Assembly: GCA_009380075.1 (NCBI GenBank)
Contig: WHSO01000026.1
Span: 1 to 42,573, forward strand
Direction: 5' to 3'
Source of the DNA: Alphaproteobacteria bacterium
Lineage (GTDB): Bacteria > Pseudomonadota > Alphaproteobacteria > SMXQ01
DNA: 42,573 nucleotides
The notes under the pieces: model-generated
Told to the model about the DNA's origin: nothing
The model's database searches: none
The model's input: only the letters and a program-made list of their open reading frames with translations
Program-made: the position numbers and the translations under genes
Shown: positions 33,142 through 42,149 of the stretch, one piece after another
Layout of the letters: every line of letters begins with the position of its first letter
Position numbering within the stretch: the stretch's first letter is position 1

Positions 33142-33178
33142 GTTGCCCCCGCCCGCCGATCGTGGAGGGCGGGGGAAC
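33142..33178 (-). other. Intercistronic stem-loop between binding protein and permease genes
   Basis: A GC stem (CCCCCGCCC at 33146-33154 with GGGCGGGGG at 33167-33175), extended by GTT/AAC across a one-base bulge, fills the 76-base gap. There is no T tract. In ABC operons, such hairpins after the binding-protein gene commonly keep its mRNA more abundant than the permease mRNA. Confidence 0.6.
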
Positions 33179-33182
33179 GGTC

Positions 33183-34268
33183 TCAGCGGAAATACTTCCG
33201 GTAGAGCGCTTCGGACTTCTTGCGGTTGTCGAACAGAACTTCCGGCGAGATGAACATCTCCTTGACGCCGGTGACCTTCGGCACCAGCGGTTCCAGTTCC
33301 TTGCGCGGCTTCACGTCGCTCCGCACCGGGAAGTAGCGCGCCTTCTTCAGCACGTCCTGGCCTTCCCTGGACAGGTAGTAGTCCACGAACAGCATGGCCG
33401 CGTGGGGACGGGCGACGCCCTTCGGAATCATCATGGTGCCGTTGATGGACGGCACCGGTTCGAGCGGGTGAGGCGCCACCGGTGCGCCCTTTTGTGCGCT
33501 GATGGTGGCGTGGTGCATGAAGATATTGACGGCGATGGGGTACTCGCCCTCGATGACGCGGTTGACCAGGGTGCGGGCCGAGCCGGTGAAGCCGATGATT
33601 CCCTGCTCCTTGAGCTTCCTGAAATAGGCATCGGCCTTGGCGTCGCCCATGAGGAGGCGCAGCGTCGTCACCATCAGGAGCGCGCCGCTTTCCGATTCCG
33701 CGCGCCAGGCGATCTTGCCCTTCCACTTGGGATCGAGCAGGTCTTCATAGGTCTTGGGCTGGCTCCCCGGCGGGACCAGCTTGGTGTTGTAGGCGATGCC
33801 GAAGTAGGAAAACCGGCTCGGCACCCACTGGCTTTCCTTGTCGCGGTATTCGGGGGCGATGGCGTCGATCGCCGGGGTGTGGAATTTCTCGATCGCCTTG
33901 GCCTTGACCATGATCTCGGCGAGGCCCGAACCTTCGAGCACGTCGCCCACCATGGTCCCGGCGCGGATTTCGGCCAGCGACTTTTGCGCGATCTTGCGCG
34001 ATTCGGCGCGCCAGAACTCGACCTTGAGGTAGGGGTACTTCTTCCGGAACCCCTCGGCGAGAGGCCGCAGCGCCTGGTTGATGGTCAGCGCCGAATAGAG
34101 GTTGAGGCTCCCCTCCTTCTTGGCGCCGGCCTCCAGCATTGCTTGGCGGTCGGCGCCGCGGTAGTTGAGGATCTCCTGGACCGTGGCGGCCGAAACCGCG
34201 ACGGGCGCGGCACAGACGACGCCCGCCAGCAGGCCGATCACTGCCCGATTGATACGCCGGTTCCACAT
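33183..34268 (-). CDS. ABC-type substrate-binding protein of the complete importer
   Basis: A 361-residue periplasmic binding protein of the ferric/thiamine-like family. The signal peptide MWNRRINRAVIGLLAG ends near VAVSAATV. The mature part has EGSLNLYSALTINQALRPL, RKKYPYLKVEFWRAESRKIA, FGIAYNTKLVPPG and YEDLLDPKWKGKIAWRAESE. It lacks the C-terminal beta-rich domain of the three binding proteins at 13575-19247 and is only distantly related to them. The ATG at 34268 has AAGGGAGG ahead; the frame open to 34331 has no family sequence. It is followed by permease, ATPase and cupin genes and preceded by an enolase-superfamily gene. The ligand may be an organic acid or a metal chelate. Confidence 0.9.
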   Translation of the reverse strand: MWNRRINRAVIGLLAGVVCAAPVAVSAATVQEILNYRGADRQAMLEAGAKKEGSLNLYSALTINQALRPLAEGFRKKYPYLKVEFWRAESRKIAQKSLAEIRAGTMVGDVLEGSGLAEIMVKAKAIEKFHTPAIDAIAPEYRDKESQWVPSRFSYFGIAYNTKLVPPGSQPKTYEDLLDPKWKGKIAWRAESESGALLMVTTLRLLMGDAKADAYFRKLKEQGIIGFTGSARTLVNRVIEGEYPIAVNIFMHHATISAQKGAPVAPHPLEPVPSINGTMMIPKGVARPHAAMLFVDYYLSREGQDVLKKARYFPVRSDVKPRKELEPLVPKVTGVKEMFISPEVLFDNRKKSEALYRKYFR

Positions 34269-34354
34269 GATGACGCCTCCCTTCGGCTTATTGTGCGGTA
34301 CGAGCATGGTACGCCGGGCGGACCTTGGCAATAGCCACCGGCGGCGTCAGAAGG

Positions 34355-35464
34355 CTATTCGGCGGCGCGGGCACCGAGGCTGCCGGGGCGCGGGCGTACG
34401 CCGCAGCCGGGCGTCTCGGGCAGGCGGACCATGCCGTTGTCGACCTCAAGCCCTTCGAACGGGTCGTCGAGCAGGCGGTCGAACTCCGTCAGTTCGCAGG
34501 CGTACCAGATGCCCGGCAGGGTCGCCGCCATATGTACTGCATTGGCCGCGAGCAGGCGTGAGCCGACATGGGCACCGATGCGGTAGCGCACGCCGCCCGC
34601 CTCGCAGATGCGCGCCGCGGCGATGGTATTGCGCAGACCGCCAAGCTTGGTGATCTTGAGGCTGACCGCGTCCACCATGCGGCCCTGCACCAGGGTGAAG
34701 ACCTGATCGAGGGAATCCGCGGCCTCGTCCGCCTCAACGACCACCGGCACCGAATCGGTGACGAGCTTGAGCCCGCGCAGGTCGCCCGCCGCCACCGGCT
34801 GTTCTGCCAGCGCAATGCCGAATTTCGCCATCTCGGTGATGGCGCGGATGGCATCCTTGGGCGAGTACGACTGGTTGGCGTCGATCGTCAGCCCGGCGTC
34901 GGGACCGCATTCCTCCCGGATCGCGGCGACGCAGGCGACGTCTTCGGCGACATCGCCGTGCACCTTGATCTTGAAATGGCGCACGCCCTTGTTCATCAGC
35001 CTGCGGGCGTTGGCTGCCATGTCGGCGGGCGTCTTGATCGGCAGGATGCGCAGGGATTCGAACTCGGTGCGGACGGCGCCGCCGAACAGGTCGCAGAGCG
35101 GCACGCCGAATCGCCGCGCCTGCAGGTCGTGCAGGGCGCAGTCGATGGCCGCCTTCGCCTGGTTGTTGCCGAGCACCTTCTGGTCGAGCCGCTGCAGGAT
35201 GGCGGCGATGGCGGCCGAATCGGCGCCCACCAGGATCCTGGAAAATCCCTCGATATTGGCCCGCACCGCTTCCAGCGGCGCGCCGTAGTGGGGCATGGCA
35301 GAGGCGTAACCGTAGCCGCAGTCGCCTGCGTCGGTCACCAGGGTGACGATCCAGCCTTCCGAATTGGGATTGGCCGCAAGGGCGAATTTCCACTCCGGAT
35401 CGTCCTTGGGCAGGATGCAGGGGTCGATGCGGACTTCGGCGATCGTGTGGGCACGTTGACCCAT
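34355..35464 (-). CDS. Mandelate racemase/muconate lactonizing enzyme family protein
   Basis: A 369-residue enolase-superfamily enzyme. The N-terminal capping domain covers about residues 1-125. In the barrel, the catalytic Lys pair is in HFKIKV (about 165-170), and the Mg ligands are Asp of LTIDANQS, Glu of LAEQPV and Asp of EADEAA. The second-side Lys is in KITKLGG. All key residues are present, so it should be active, abstracting a proton next to a carboxylate. GGAGG precedes the ATG at 35464. Downstream are the importer genes and upstream is the sterol-desaturase-like gene. A dehydratase, racemase or cycloisomerase for the imported organic acid is a fair guess. Confidence 0.9.
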   Translation of the reverse strand: MGQRAHTIAEVRIDPCILPKDDPEWKFALAANPNSEGWIVTLVTDAGDCGYGYASAMPHYGAPLEAVRANIEGFSRILVGADSAAIAAILQRLDQKVLGNNQAKAAIDCALHDLQARRFGVPLCDLFGGAVRTEFESLRILPIKTPADMAANARRLMNKGVRHFKIKVHGDVAEDVACVAAIREECGPDAGLTIDANQSYSPKDAIRAITEMAKFGIALAEQPVAAGDLRGLKLVTDSVPVVVEADEAADSLDQVFTLVQGRMVDAVSLKITKLGGLRNTIAAARICEAGGVRYRIGAHVGSRLLAANAVHMAATLPGIWYACELTEFDRLLDDPFEGLEVDNGMVRLPETPGCGVRPRPGSLGARAAE

Positions 35465-35496
35465 GGTGGCCTCCTGTCGGCGGCGCCCGGTCCCGT

Positions 35497-36363
35497 CTAG
35501 CTGCGGGCCGCCACCGCGTTCGTTTCCGGCACGAAAGGCTGGCGCAATTGGCCGAGGAAGTCCTCCGCCATCGGTTCGTCGATGCCGATATTGGCGGGCG
35601 GGCGCCGTGCCGGAAAGAGGAATGTAGCGAACAGGTGGTCGAAAATCATCAGGTTCTCGCCGTAGTTGGCATTGCCTTCCGCGGCCTTGCGGGAATGATG
35701 CCAGCGGTGAAGCTCCGGCGTGTTGAAAACGTACCCGAGCAGGCGCCACCGCATGTCCACGTTGCAATGGGTGAGGATGCCGATGAAGGCGGTGACCGCG
35801 GCAACCCACAGGAACACGACCTGCGGCGCGCCGGCGACGTAGAGCAGCGGCTGGCTCAGTGCTACGGAAACGATCGTATCGACGAAATGAAACCGTCCGG
35901 TGTTGATGATCCACAGCCGGCGCACGCTGTGGTGCACGGCGTGGAACCGCCACAGCCGGCGCCACTGATGGGCGAGACGGTGGGCGGCGTAGAATCCGGC
36001 CTCGGCGACGATGAGGCCGAGAGCGACCTGGGCCGCCAGCGGCCACGTATCGGGCCACAGATCACCCGGCATCGGATCCACCGCCCGGGCAATGCCCATG
36101 GACGTGATGGCGGTGGCGAAGGCCTGGATCACGCCCTTGTTGAGGAACGTATGCAGCAGGTCGGGCGCGACCTGTCCGTCGCTTTCGAGCCACGTCCGCT
36201 CATGGGGCATGAGCCGTTCGAGTGAAAACAGCGCCGCCGCCAGACCGAAATAGATCATGTTAAAATAGAGCATCGGCCGGCTGCTCGCCATGGCCCATGC
36301 ATTGAGGGCGATGCACGTGGCCATCAGTCCGGGCCACAGCAACGCCGAAATCATACGCCTCAT
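35497..36363 (-). CDS. Sterol desaturase / fatty acid hydroxylase family protein
   Basis: A 288-residue integral membrane di-iron enzyme. The His boxes of the superfamily are visible: HRLAH (about residues 128-132), HAVHH (about 141-145), a lone His in THCNVD and HRWHH (about 219-223). About four to five hydrophobic segments surround them, and the active site faces the cytosol. It would hydroxylate or desaturate a lipid or sterol-like substrate using oxygen. It is the first gene of a same-strand series with the enolase-superfamily enzyme and the ABC importer; the 32-base gap suggests co-transcription. The ATG at 36363 is near a second ATG at 36354 and the exact start is uncertain. Confidence 0.88.
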   Translation of the reverse strand: MRRMISALLWPGLMATCIALNAWAMASSRPMLYFNMIYFGLAAALFSLERLMPHERTWLESDGQVAPDLLHTFLNKGVIQAFATAITSMGIARAVDPMPGDLWPDTWPLAAQVALGLIVAEAGFYAAHRLAHQWRRLWRFHAVHHSVRRLWIINTGRFHFVDTIVSVALSQPLLYVAGAPQVVFLWVAAVTAFIGILTHCNVDMRWRLLGYVFNTPELHRWHHSRKAAEGNANYGENLMIFDHLFATFLFPARRPPANIGIDEPMAEDFLGQLRQPFVPETNAVAARS

Positions 36364-36531
36364 ACGACCGTCCGCCCCCTCGCACTATTCGGGCCGCGTG
36401 TTGGGGCGGTTGGGGCCGGCCCCGGGGCGGCATATTAGTGTCTTGGACGGCGGTGCGGTAGTATCGTTTCGACCCTGCCGGAACAATTTCGTTCAAATAC
36501 GCGGAATATTCGGGTCGAGGAACCCGCCGTC

Positions 36532-37281
36532 ATGCCGTTACGCCCGATCACCCTGTTCGTTTTTCTGGCCCTGGCGGCAGCGCTTGCGGCGGGGCTGGTG
36601 GCTGTGACCCTGCCCAGGGGTACCGGACCCGACACCGGCGGATTCGACCGCCGGGTGCGCGTGTATCTGATGGCTCATCCGGAAATCATCGCCGATGCGG
36701 CCGCCGTGCTCCAGCGGCGCGAGGCGACCGCCGCCTCCGCGGCCCGGCGCGAGGCCGTCCGCGCCAACCGCGCGGCCGTCCTCTCCAGCGGGCCCCTGCC
36801 GGTGGCGGGAAACCCCGACGGCGACGTCACCGTGGTGGAGTTCTTCGACTACAACTGTCCCTACTGCCGCCAGGCATTCCCCCAGATCGCGTCTCTGCTG
36901 GCAACGGACGCCAACGTTCGAGTGGTGTTCAAGGAATTCCCCGTGCTTGGCCCCGGGTCCGTCTTCGCGTCGCAGGCGGCGATCGCCGCATCCCTGCAGG
37001 GAAAATACCTCGCCTTTCACGATGCGCTCATGACGCAGGGGGGTGAGCTCACCCCGCCGGCGGTCCTCGAAGTCGCCCGCGCCACGGGCCTTGATGTGGA
37101 ACGGCTCAGGGCCGACATGACGAAGCCCGAAATTTCCGCAATGATCGATGAATCCCATGCGCTCGCGCGTCGCCTGCTGATCACCGGCACGCCGACCTTC
37201 ATCATCGGCGACGAACTGATTGCGGGGTTCGCAGGAATCGACGAGATCCGGGCCGCCGTCGCCCAGGCACGATCACGATAG
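36532..37281 (+). CDS. DsbA-like thiol-disulfide protein (thioredoxin_4)
   Basis: A 249-residue periplasmic thioredoxin-fold protein. The N-terminal hydrophobic segment LFVFLALAAALAAGLVAVTL acts as signal or anchor. A helical part follows (VYLMAHPEIIADAAAVLQRR, the Com1/DsbA N-terminal motif). The active site is CPYC in FFDYNCPYCRQAF (about residues 107-110), and the cis-Pro loop reads ITGTPTFIIGD near the end. It should oxidise or isomerise disulfides in secreted proteins. GAGGAA lies upstream of the ATG. It is divergent from the sterol-desaturase-like gene and converges on the M42 peptidase gene with only 20 bases between. A link to the Cys-rich binding proteins is possible but not shown. 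Confidence 0.9.
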   Translation: MPLRPITLFVFLALAAALAAGLVAVTLPRGTGPDTGGFDRRVRVYLMAHPEIIADAAAVLQRREATAASAARREAVRANRAAVLSSGPLPVAGNPDGDVTVVEFFDYNCPYCRQAFPQIASLLATDANVRVVFKEFPVLGPGSVFASQAAIAASLQGKYLAFHDALMTQGGELTPPAVLEVARATGLDVERLRADMTKPEISAMIDESHALARRLLITGTPTFIIGDELIAGFAGIDEIRAAVAQARSR

Positions 37282-37301
37282 GCTCCTGCGTTCGCGAACG
37301 G

Positions 37302-38429
37302 TCAGCCCTGATCGACCTCGGTCGGAACGACCGGCTGGTAGGGAAATCCCTCGATCGGCGCCAGCGCCTTCTTCTCCCGTGAGAACAGGGGAGCGCTTTT
37401 CAGGTAATGCACCAGCAGCCGCGCGACCGATTCGATGGAATCAATATTGGTGCGCTCGTAGCCGTGGGACGCATCGATGCCGAAGGTGACCAATGCGGTG
37501 CGAATATCATTGCCGGCCTCGACCGCCGTCGCGCTGTCCGAACGGTAATAGCGGAAGACGTCGCGCTGGTGGACGATGGCCTCGCGCCGGCAGATATCGA
37601 TCAGGTGCCGCGTGAGGTGATAGTCGAAGGGTCCCGTCGAATCCGCCATGGCGATGGTCACGCCGAACTCCCGGGAGGCCTGCCCGGGCGCGACGGTGCC
37701 GTTGTCCACGGATACCATTTCGGCCACGTCGCCGTGCAGGACGGCGGACGCGCCGGAGCCGACCTCCTCCGAGATGGTGAACAGAAGATGGCAATCGACC
37801 GGCAGGTCCGCCTTCGAGGTCACGAGGCCCTGGGCCGCCGTCAGCACGGCCGCCGCGCCCGCCTTGTCGTCGAGGTGGCGGGAATTGATGTATCCGTCGG
37901 GCGAGATCTCGACGCTGGTATCGAAGGCGATGATGTCGCCGATGTTGATGCCGAGGCGCGAGAGGTCCGAGGCCCGGCTCACATCCGCATCGATGCGGAG
38001 CTCGACGTATTCCCAGCCCACCGGCTGGGAATCCACCTCCTTGTTGAAGGTGTGGCCGGACGCCTTGAGTGGCAGGATCGTGCCGCGATAGGTGGTCTCG
38101 TCGGTGAACAGCGTCACCCGCGCGCCTTCGGCGAAGCGCGCTGACCAGTGGCCGATGGGGGCGATGCGCAGGCGTCCGTTGCCCTTCAGCTCCTTGACCA
38201 GCGCGCCCAGGGTGTCGATGTGACTGACCACGGCGCGGTCGGGACTCGGTTGGCGGCCCTTGAGGGTGGCGCGAATGGCGCCGCGCCGCGTCAACTCGAC
38301 ATGCGCACCGATGCGTTCCAGTTCATCGGTGACAAACCGGACGATGCCATCGGTATAGCCGCTCGGGCTCGGAATCTCGAGCAGGCGCAGCAGCATATCG
38401 CGCAAATAGTCGGAATCCAGCGTGGTCAC
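37302..38429 (-). CDS. M42 family metallopeptidase of the NAGGN osmoprotectant operon
   Basis: A 375-residue M42 (glutamyl aminopeptidase-like) dinuclear metal peptidase. Ligands and catalytic residues are visible: His/Asp of VSHIDTLG (about residues 70-73), Asp of SRHLDDKAG, Glu-Glu of ISEEVGSG and the C-terminal His of DASHGYERTN. This peptidase is the third gene of the known three-gene set with asnO and ngg, where it is thought to trim or recycle the dipeptide. It starts with GTG at 38429, overlapping the ngg stop by four bases (GTGA). Its distinctive start is TTLDSDYLRDMLLRLLEIPS. The cytosolic location fits a housekeeping role in osmoprotectant turnover. Confidence 0.92.
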   Translation of the reverse strand: MTTLDSDYLRDMLLRLLEIPSPSGYTDGIVRFVTDELERIGAHVELTRRGAIRATLKGRQPSPDRAVVSHIDTLGALVKELKGNGRLRIAPIGHWSARFAEGARVTLFTDETTYRGTILPLKASGHTFNKEVDSQPVGWEYVELRIDADVSRASDLSRLGINIGDIIAFDTSVEISPDGYINSRHLDDKAGAAAVLTAAQGLVTSKADLPVDCHLLFTISEEVGSGASAVLHGDVAEMVSVDNGTVAPGQASREFGVTIAMADSTGPFDYHLTRHLIDICRREAIVHQRDVFRYYRSDSATAVEAGNDIRTALVTFGIDASHGYERTNIDSIESVARLLVHYLKSAPLFSREKKALAPIEGFPYQPVVPTEVDQG

Positions 38430-40210
38430 GGCGTGGCACTCCCGCTCTGCTGTCGGTTCCTGGCCAGGCGGGAGACGGTCTGGGGGAACAGGAGGTCGAT
38501 GAACCGCTCCGCCGTCGGCTGTGGCTCGTGATTGGCCAGACCCGGCCGCTCGTTCACCTCGACGATAACGTAGTCCTTTCCCTCGACGGAAGGAACGAGC
38601 ATGTCGATCCCGGCGACCGGAATGCGGATGGCGCGCGTGGCGCTGAGGGCGGCCTCGGCCAGCGCCGGGTTGAGCCGCGCCGTGACGTCGTTGATGGTGC
38701 CGCCCGTATGCAGGTTGGCGGTGCGGCGCACGAGAAGCTTTTCGCCATAGGGAAGAACCTCGTCGAGGGAATGACCATGGGCGGCGATGCATGTCCGCGT
38801 CGTGTCGTCGAGCGGTATGCAGCTTTCACCGCGCGTCGCCGCCGCACGGCGGCGGCTCAGGTGCTCGATCAGTTCCGCCACCGTATCGGTGCCGTTGCCG
38901 GTGATTTCGGGCGGGCGCCGCACCGCGGCGGCGACCACGTCATCGCCGATCACGACGAGCCGGAGGTCGGTCCCGGCGACGAATTCCTCGATCAGGACCG
39001 TGTCGCAGACCCGCCGCGCCGCCTCGATCGCCGGCGAAAGGCCGTACCGGTCGGTAATGCCGACGGTGATTCCGCGGCCTTGCTCACCGCGGGCGGGCTT
39101 GATCACGACCTCGCCGTGGCGAGCGAGAAACGTGGCGTCGGCCTCCTCATCGTCACCCGCGCGGGCCTGATCGGGAACGTTGAGCCCGGCATCGGCCAGC
39201 ACCCGCCGGGTGGCGGCCTTGTCGTCGCACAGCGACATGGCGACGGCGGATGTCAGGTCCGACAGGGATTCGCGGCACCGGATGGAACGGCCGCCGAATT
39301 CGAGGGCGAAAAACCCCCGGGCGGCGTCCTCGATCGCGACTCCCATGCCGCGGCGCCGGGCCTCGTCGACGATGATCGAGGCATAGGGATTGAGCTTCTC
39401 CTCGGGCTTCGGGCCGGTGAACAGTTGCTCGTTGATCGGGTTGCGGTTCTTGATGGCGAAGGTGGTGACGCGCTGGAAGCCGAGCTTTTCGTACAGCGTG
39501 ATGGCGTCCGTGTTGTCGTGCAGGACGGAAAGGTCCATGAACGCCCGCCCCCGCGCCTTGAACCGTTCGCCCAGCCGGCGCGAGAGCGCCTCGCCGATGC
39601 CGGGATGGCGGCACTGCGGATCCACGGCGAGGCTCCACAGGCTGGAGCCTCCCTCCCGGTCGTCGAAGGTGGCGACGTGATCGACCCCCATGACTACGCC
39701 GACGACGGCGCTGGTTTCTTCGTCGCGGGCGACGAGGATGAGGCGACGTCTCCCACGGCGGTCCTGCATCAGTGGACCCGGGTCGAGAGGCATCATGCGC
39801 CGTGCCAGGTAGATGCGGTTGATGGCTTCGATGTCATCGGGCAGGCGGGCCGGCGTAATGAAGAATCCGCCGTTGCGGCGCTTCCCCGCCCGGTAGTCCG
39901 AAAGCCAGAGACGATAGGTATCCGATGGATCGAGAAACAGGTCGAGCGGTGCGCGCGACAGCACCACATGCGGGTCGGCGACGTAGAAGGCGATGTCGCG
40001 CCGGCCCGCGCCCTCGCGCGACAGTTCCTGGGCGATGGCGTCGGGGCTCGAAAACGTGTGGGCGAAGATAAGGCGGCCCCAGCCGCAGTCGAGCACGGCA
40101 CCCGGCGCCGGCTTCACCGCATAGTGTCCGCCACCGAGTGAAGCGCCGGACCGGCGTTCCAGCCGGGCCTGGGTTGTACCCCGGGGCGTTCTCGAAGCCA
40201 CCGGCTTCAT
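38426..40210 (-). CDS. ngg: N-acetylglutaminylglutamine synthetase (GNAT plus ATP-grasp)
   Basis: A 594-residue two-domain enzyme. The N-terminal part contains a GNAT acetyltransferase (LWSLAVDPQCRHPGIGEALS and ITLYEKLGFQRVTTFAIKNR, about residues 180-270). The C-terminal part is an ATP-grasp ligase (DDKAATRRVLADAGLNVPD, EVVIKPARGEQGRGI and DYVIVEVNERPGL, about 330-580). Together they acetylate and join two glutamine units in synthesis of the NAGGN osmoprotectant. The ATG at 40210 overlaps the asnO stop by four bases, like the overlap at its other end; an upstream ATG at 40234 in the same frame is an alternative. It belongs to the operon asnO-ngg-peptidase. In Sinorhizobium and Pseudomonas the homologous set makes the dipeptide under salt stress. 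Confidence 0.93.
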   Translation of the reverse strand: MKPVASRTPRGTTQARLERRSGASLGGGHYAVKPAPGAVLDCGWGRLIFAHTFSSPDAIAQELSREGAGRRDIAFYVADPHVVLSRAPLDLFLDPSDTYRLWLSDYRAGKRRNGGFFITPARLPDDIEAINRIYLARRMMPLDPGPLMQDRRGRRRLILVARDEETSAVVGVVMGVDHVATFDDREGGSSLWSLAVDPQCRHPGIGEALSRRLGERFKARGRAFMDLSVLHDNTDAITLYEKLGFQRVTTFAIKNRNPINEQLFTGPKPEEKLNPYASIIVDEARRRGMGVAIEDAARGFFALEFGGRSIRCRESLSDLTSAVAMSLCDDKAATRRVLADAGLNVPDQARAGDDEEADATFLARHGEVVIKPARGEQGRGITVGITDRYGLSPAIEAARRVCDTVLIEEFVAGTDLRLVVIGDDVVAAAVRRPPEITGNGTDTVAELIEHLSRRRAAATRGESCIPLDDTTRTCIAAHGHSLDEVLPYGEKLLVRRTANLHTGGTINDVTARLNPALAEAALSATRAIRIPVAGIDMLVPSVEGKDYVIVEVNERPGLANHEPQPTAERFIDLLFPQTVSRLARNRQQSGSATP

Positions 40211-41979
40211 GGGATTCCGTGTTCTTGCAGCCATTTTTCCAGCACCGCCATTTGCCAGAGATGCGATCCGTTCAGTGGAGAGATGTGTTCATCCGGTGCG
40301 TTGAGCGCGCGGGCGACGTAGCCGGGCGCGAACAGGCCGCGCCGGCGCACCGCGTCGGGCGACAGGAGGTCACCGACCATTTCGAAATAGGGCCCGCGCA
40401 GGTACTTGAGAGCGGGCACCGGGAAATAACCCTTGGGCCGGTCGATGACTTCATTCGGAAGAATCCGTCGTGCGCCGCGCTTGAGGATGCCCTTGCCACC
40501 CTCGGCGATCTTGAGATCAACGGGAATCCGCGCCGCCAGTTCCACCAGCTCGTGATCGAGGAAGGGCACGCGCGCCTCGAGCCCGAAGGCCATGGTCATG
40601 TTGTCCACCCGCTTGACCGGATCGTCCACCAGCATGACCGTGGCATCGAGCCGGAGCGCCTTGTCGACGGGATCGTCGGCGCCGGGGGTGTCGAAGTGCC
40701 GGGCAACGAATTCGCCGGCCGCGTCGCCGTCCCGATAGGCCGGTGCCACCGCGTCGCGGTATCCCGCGTGATCGCGGTCGAAGAACACGCGGGCGTAGTC
40801 CGTCGCCGGATCGTTGGAGCGCGCTAGCGGCGGATACCAGTGATAGCCCGCGAAGACCTCGTCGGCGCCCTGTCCGGACTGCACCACCTTGACGTGGCGG
40901 GAGACTTCCTCGGACAGCAGGTAGAAGGCCACCGCATCGTGGCTCATCATCGGTTCGGACATCGCCGCGATGCAGCCGTCGAGGGCGGGCAGGACGCGCG
41001 CCGTATCCACCTTCATGCGCGTGTGGTCGGTCCCGAAACGCTGCACGATGGCATCGGAATACTGGAATTCGTCGCCGCGTTCCGCATCGACGGAATCGAA
41101 ACCGATGGAAAAGGTCCTGAGATGCGCGCCCGCCTCGGCGAGAAGGGCGACGATCAGGCTCGAATCGAGGCCGCCCGACAGGAGTGCGCCGACCGGCACG
41201 TCGGCGACGAGGCGGCGTTTCACGGCCCGCCGAAGGCCGTCGAAAACCGCTTCCTCCCAGTCATCGGCATCGTAAACGCGTTCCTCCGGATGCGGCCCGA
41301 AGGCGAGCGCCCAGAATTTTTCCTGACGGGCCGTGCCGTCGGCTTCGACCGTCATCACCGTGGCGGGCGGAAGCTTCTCGACCCCGGTCAGGATCGTGTC
41401 GGGCGCCGGCACGACGGCGTGGAAGGTCATGTAGAAGTTGAGGGCGCGGGGGTTGATCGAGGTGTCGACCTCGCCGGCCGCGAGCAGGGCGGGCAGGGTG
41501 GAAGCGAAGCGCAGGCGGTTCGGCGCGCGGGCGAGGTAGAGCGGCTTGATGCCGAGCCGGTCGCGCGCGAGAACGACGCGCCCGGAATCGCGTTCGCGGA
41601 TGGCGAAGGCGAACATGCCGTTGAGCCGCTCGACGAAACGCGTGCCCCAGGCGTGATAGGCCTTGATCAGGACTTCGGTGTCGCCGGAGGAGAAGAAGCG
41701 GTAGCCCTTGCCCTCCAGCTCGGTGCGCAATTCGCGGTAATTGTAGATGGCGCCGTTGAAGACGATGGCGAGACCCAGTTCGGGATCCACCATCGGCTGG
41801 GACGACATCTCGCTGGTATCGATGATCTTGAGCCGGCGGTGACCGAGGGCCGCCGCCCCCTGCGCCAGCACGCCGCCGGCATCGGGACCGCGTCGGACGA
41901 GCGCAGCCACCATGCGCGCCATGGCCGCAAGGTCGGGCGTGCCGCCATCGGTCCGGATCTCACCGCAAATTCCGCACAT
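40207..41979 (-). CDS. asnO: NAGGN amidotransferase, asparagine synthase family
   Basis: A 590-residue glutamine-hydrolysing amidotransferase. The N-terminus MCGICGEIRTDGG gives the Cys2 nucleophile after Met removal; this fixes the start at 41979 and rules out an upstream TTG at 41991. The glutaminase half has RRGPDAGG, VFNGAIYNYRELR and SSGDTEV. The synthase half has the PP-loop LLSGGLDSSLIVALL (about residue 265) and VPFLDHELVELAARIPVDLK. In the NAGGN pathway it adds the C-terminal amide to the dipeptide. It is the first gene of the operon. An AT-rich leader of about 160 bases with a good promoter precedes it. The ribosome site is weak. Confidence 0.93.
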   Translation of the reverse strand: MCGICGEIRTDGGTPDLAAMARMVAALVRRGPDAGGVLAQGAAALGHRRLKIIDTSEMSSQPMVDPELGLAIVFNGAIYNYRELRTELEGKGYRFFSSGDTEVLIKAYHAWGTRFVERLNGMFAFAIRERDSGRVVLARDRLGIKPLYLARAPNRLRFASTLPALLAAGEVDTSINPRALNFYMTFHAVVPAPDTILTGVEKLPPATVMTVEADGTARQEKFWALAFGPHPEERVYDADDWEEAVFDGLRRAVKRRLVADVPVGALLSGGLDSSLIVALLAEAGAHLRTFSIGFDSVDAERGDEFQYSDAIVQRFGTDHTRMKVDTARVLPALDGCIAAMSEPMMSHDAVAFYLLSEEVSRHVKVVQSGQGADEVFAGYHWYPPLARSNDPATDYARVFFDRDHAGYRDAVAPAYRDGDAAGEFVARHFDTPGADDPVDKALRLDATVMLVDDPVKRVDNMTMAFGLEARVPFLDHELVELAARIPVDLKIAEGGKGILKRGARRILPNEVIDRPKGYFPVPALKYLRGPYFEMVGDLLSPDAVRRRGLFAPGYVARALNAPDEHISPLNGSHLWQMAVLEKWLQEHGIP

Positions 41980-42128
41980 GTCGCGTTTCAACTGGGTCCG
42001 TGCGCCGGAGAGGTGGCGCGCCCGGCTCTCGCACCGCCACCGTGGTGCGAGGGGCGGAAACGGAATGGGTCTGCCGCCGTGCCGGCGGCGCCGCTGTTGC
42101 CTTCAGTAATTCATGGGGCTGTGGATAA

Positions 42129-42149
42129 GTATGAAGAATATTCTTATAC
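42129..42149. promoter_or_regulatory. Palindrome over the -10 region of the NAGGN promoter
   Basis: AAGAATATTCTT is a perfect 12-base palindrome (42134-42145) flanked by GTATG and ATAC, so that almost 20 bases are symmetrical. It overlaps the -10 box of the promoter read on the minus strand and could be an operator for a dimeric regulator. Confidence 0.4.

Noticed and set aside
37289-37300. Palindrome CGTTCGCGAACG between the converging DsbA-like and M42 genes
   Set aside because: It is short and GC-rich in a 20-base gap; it could be chance and has no terminator features.
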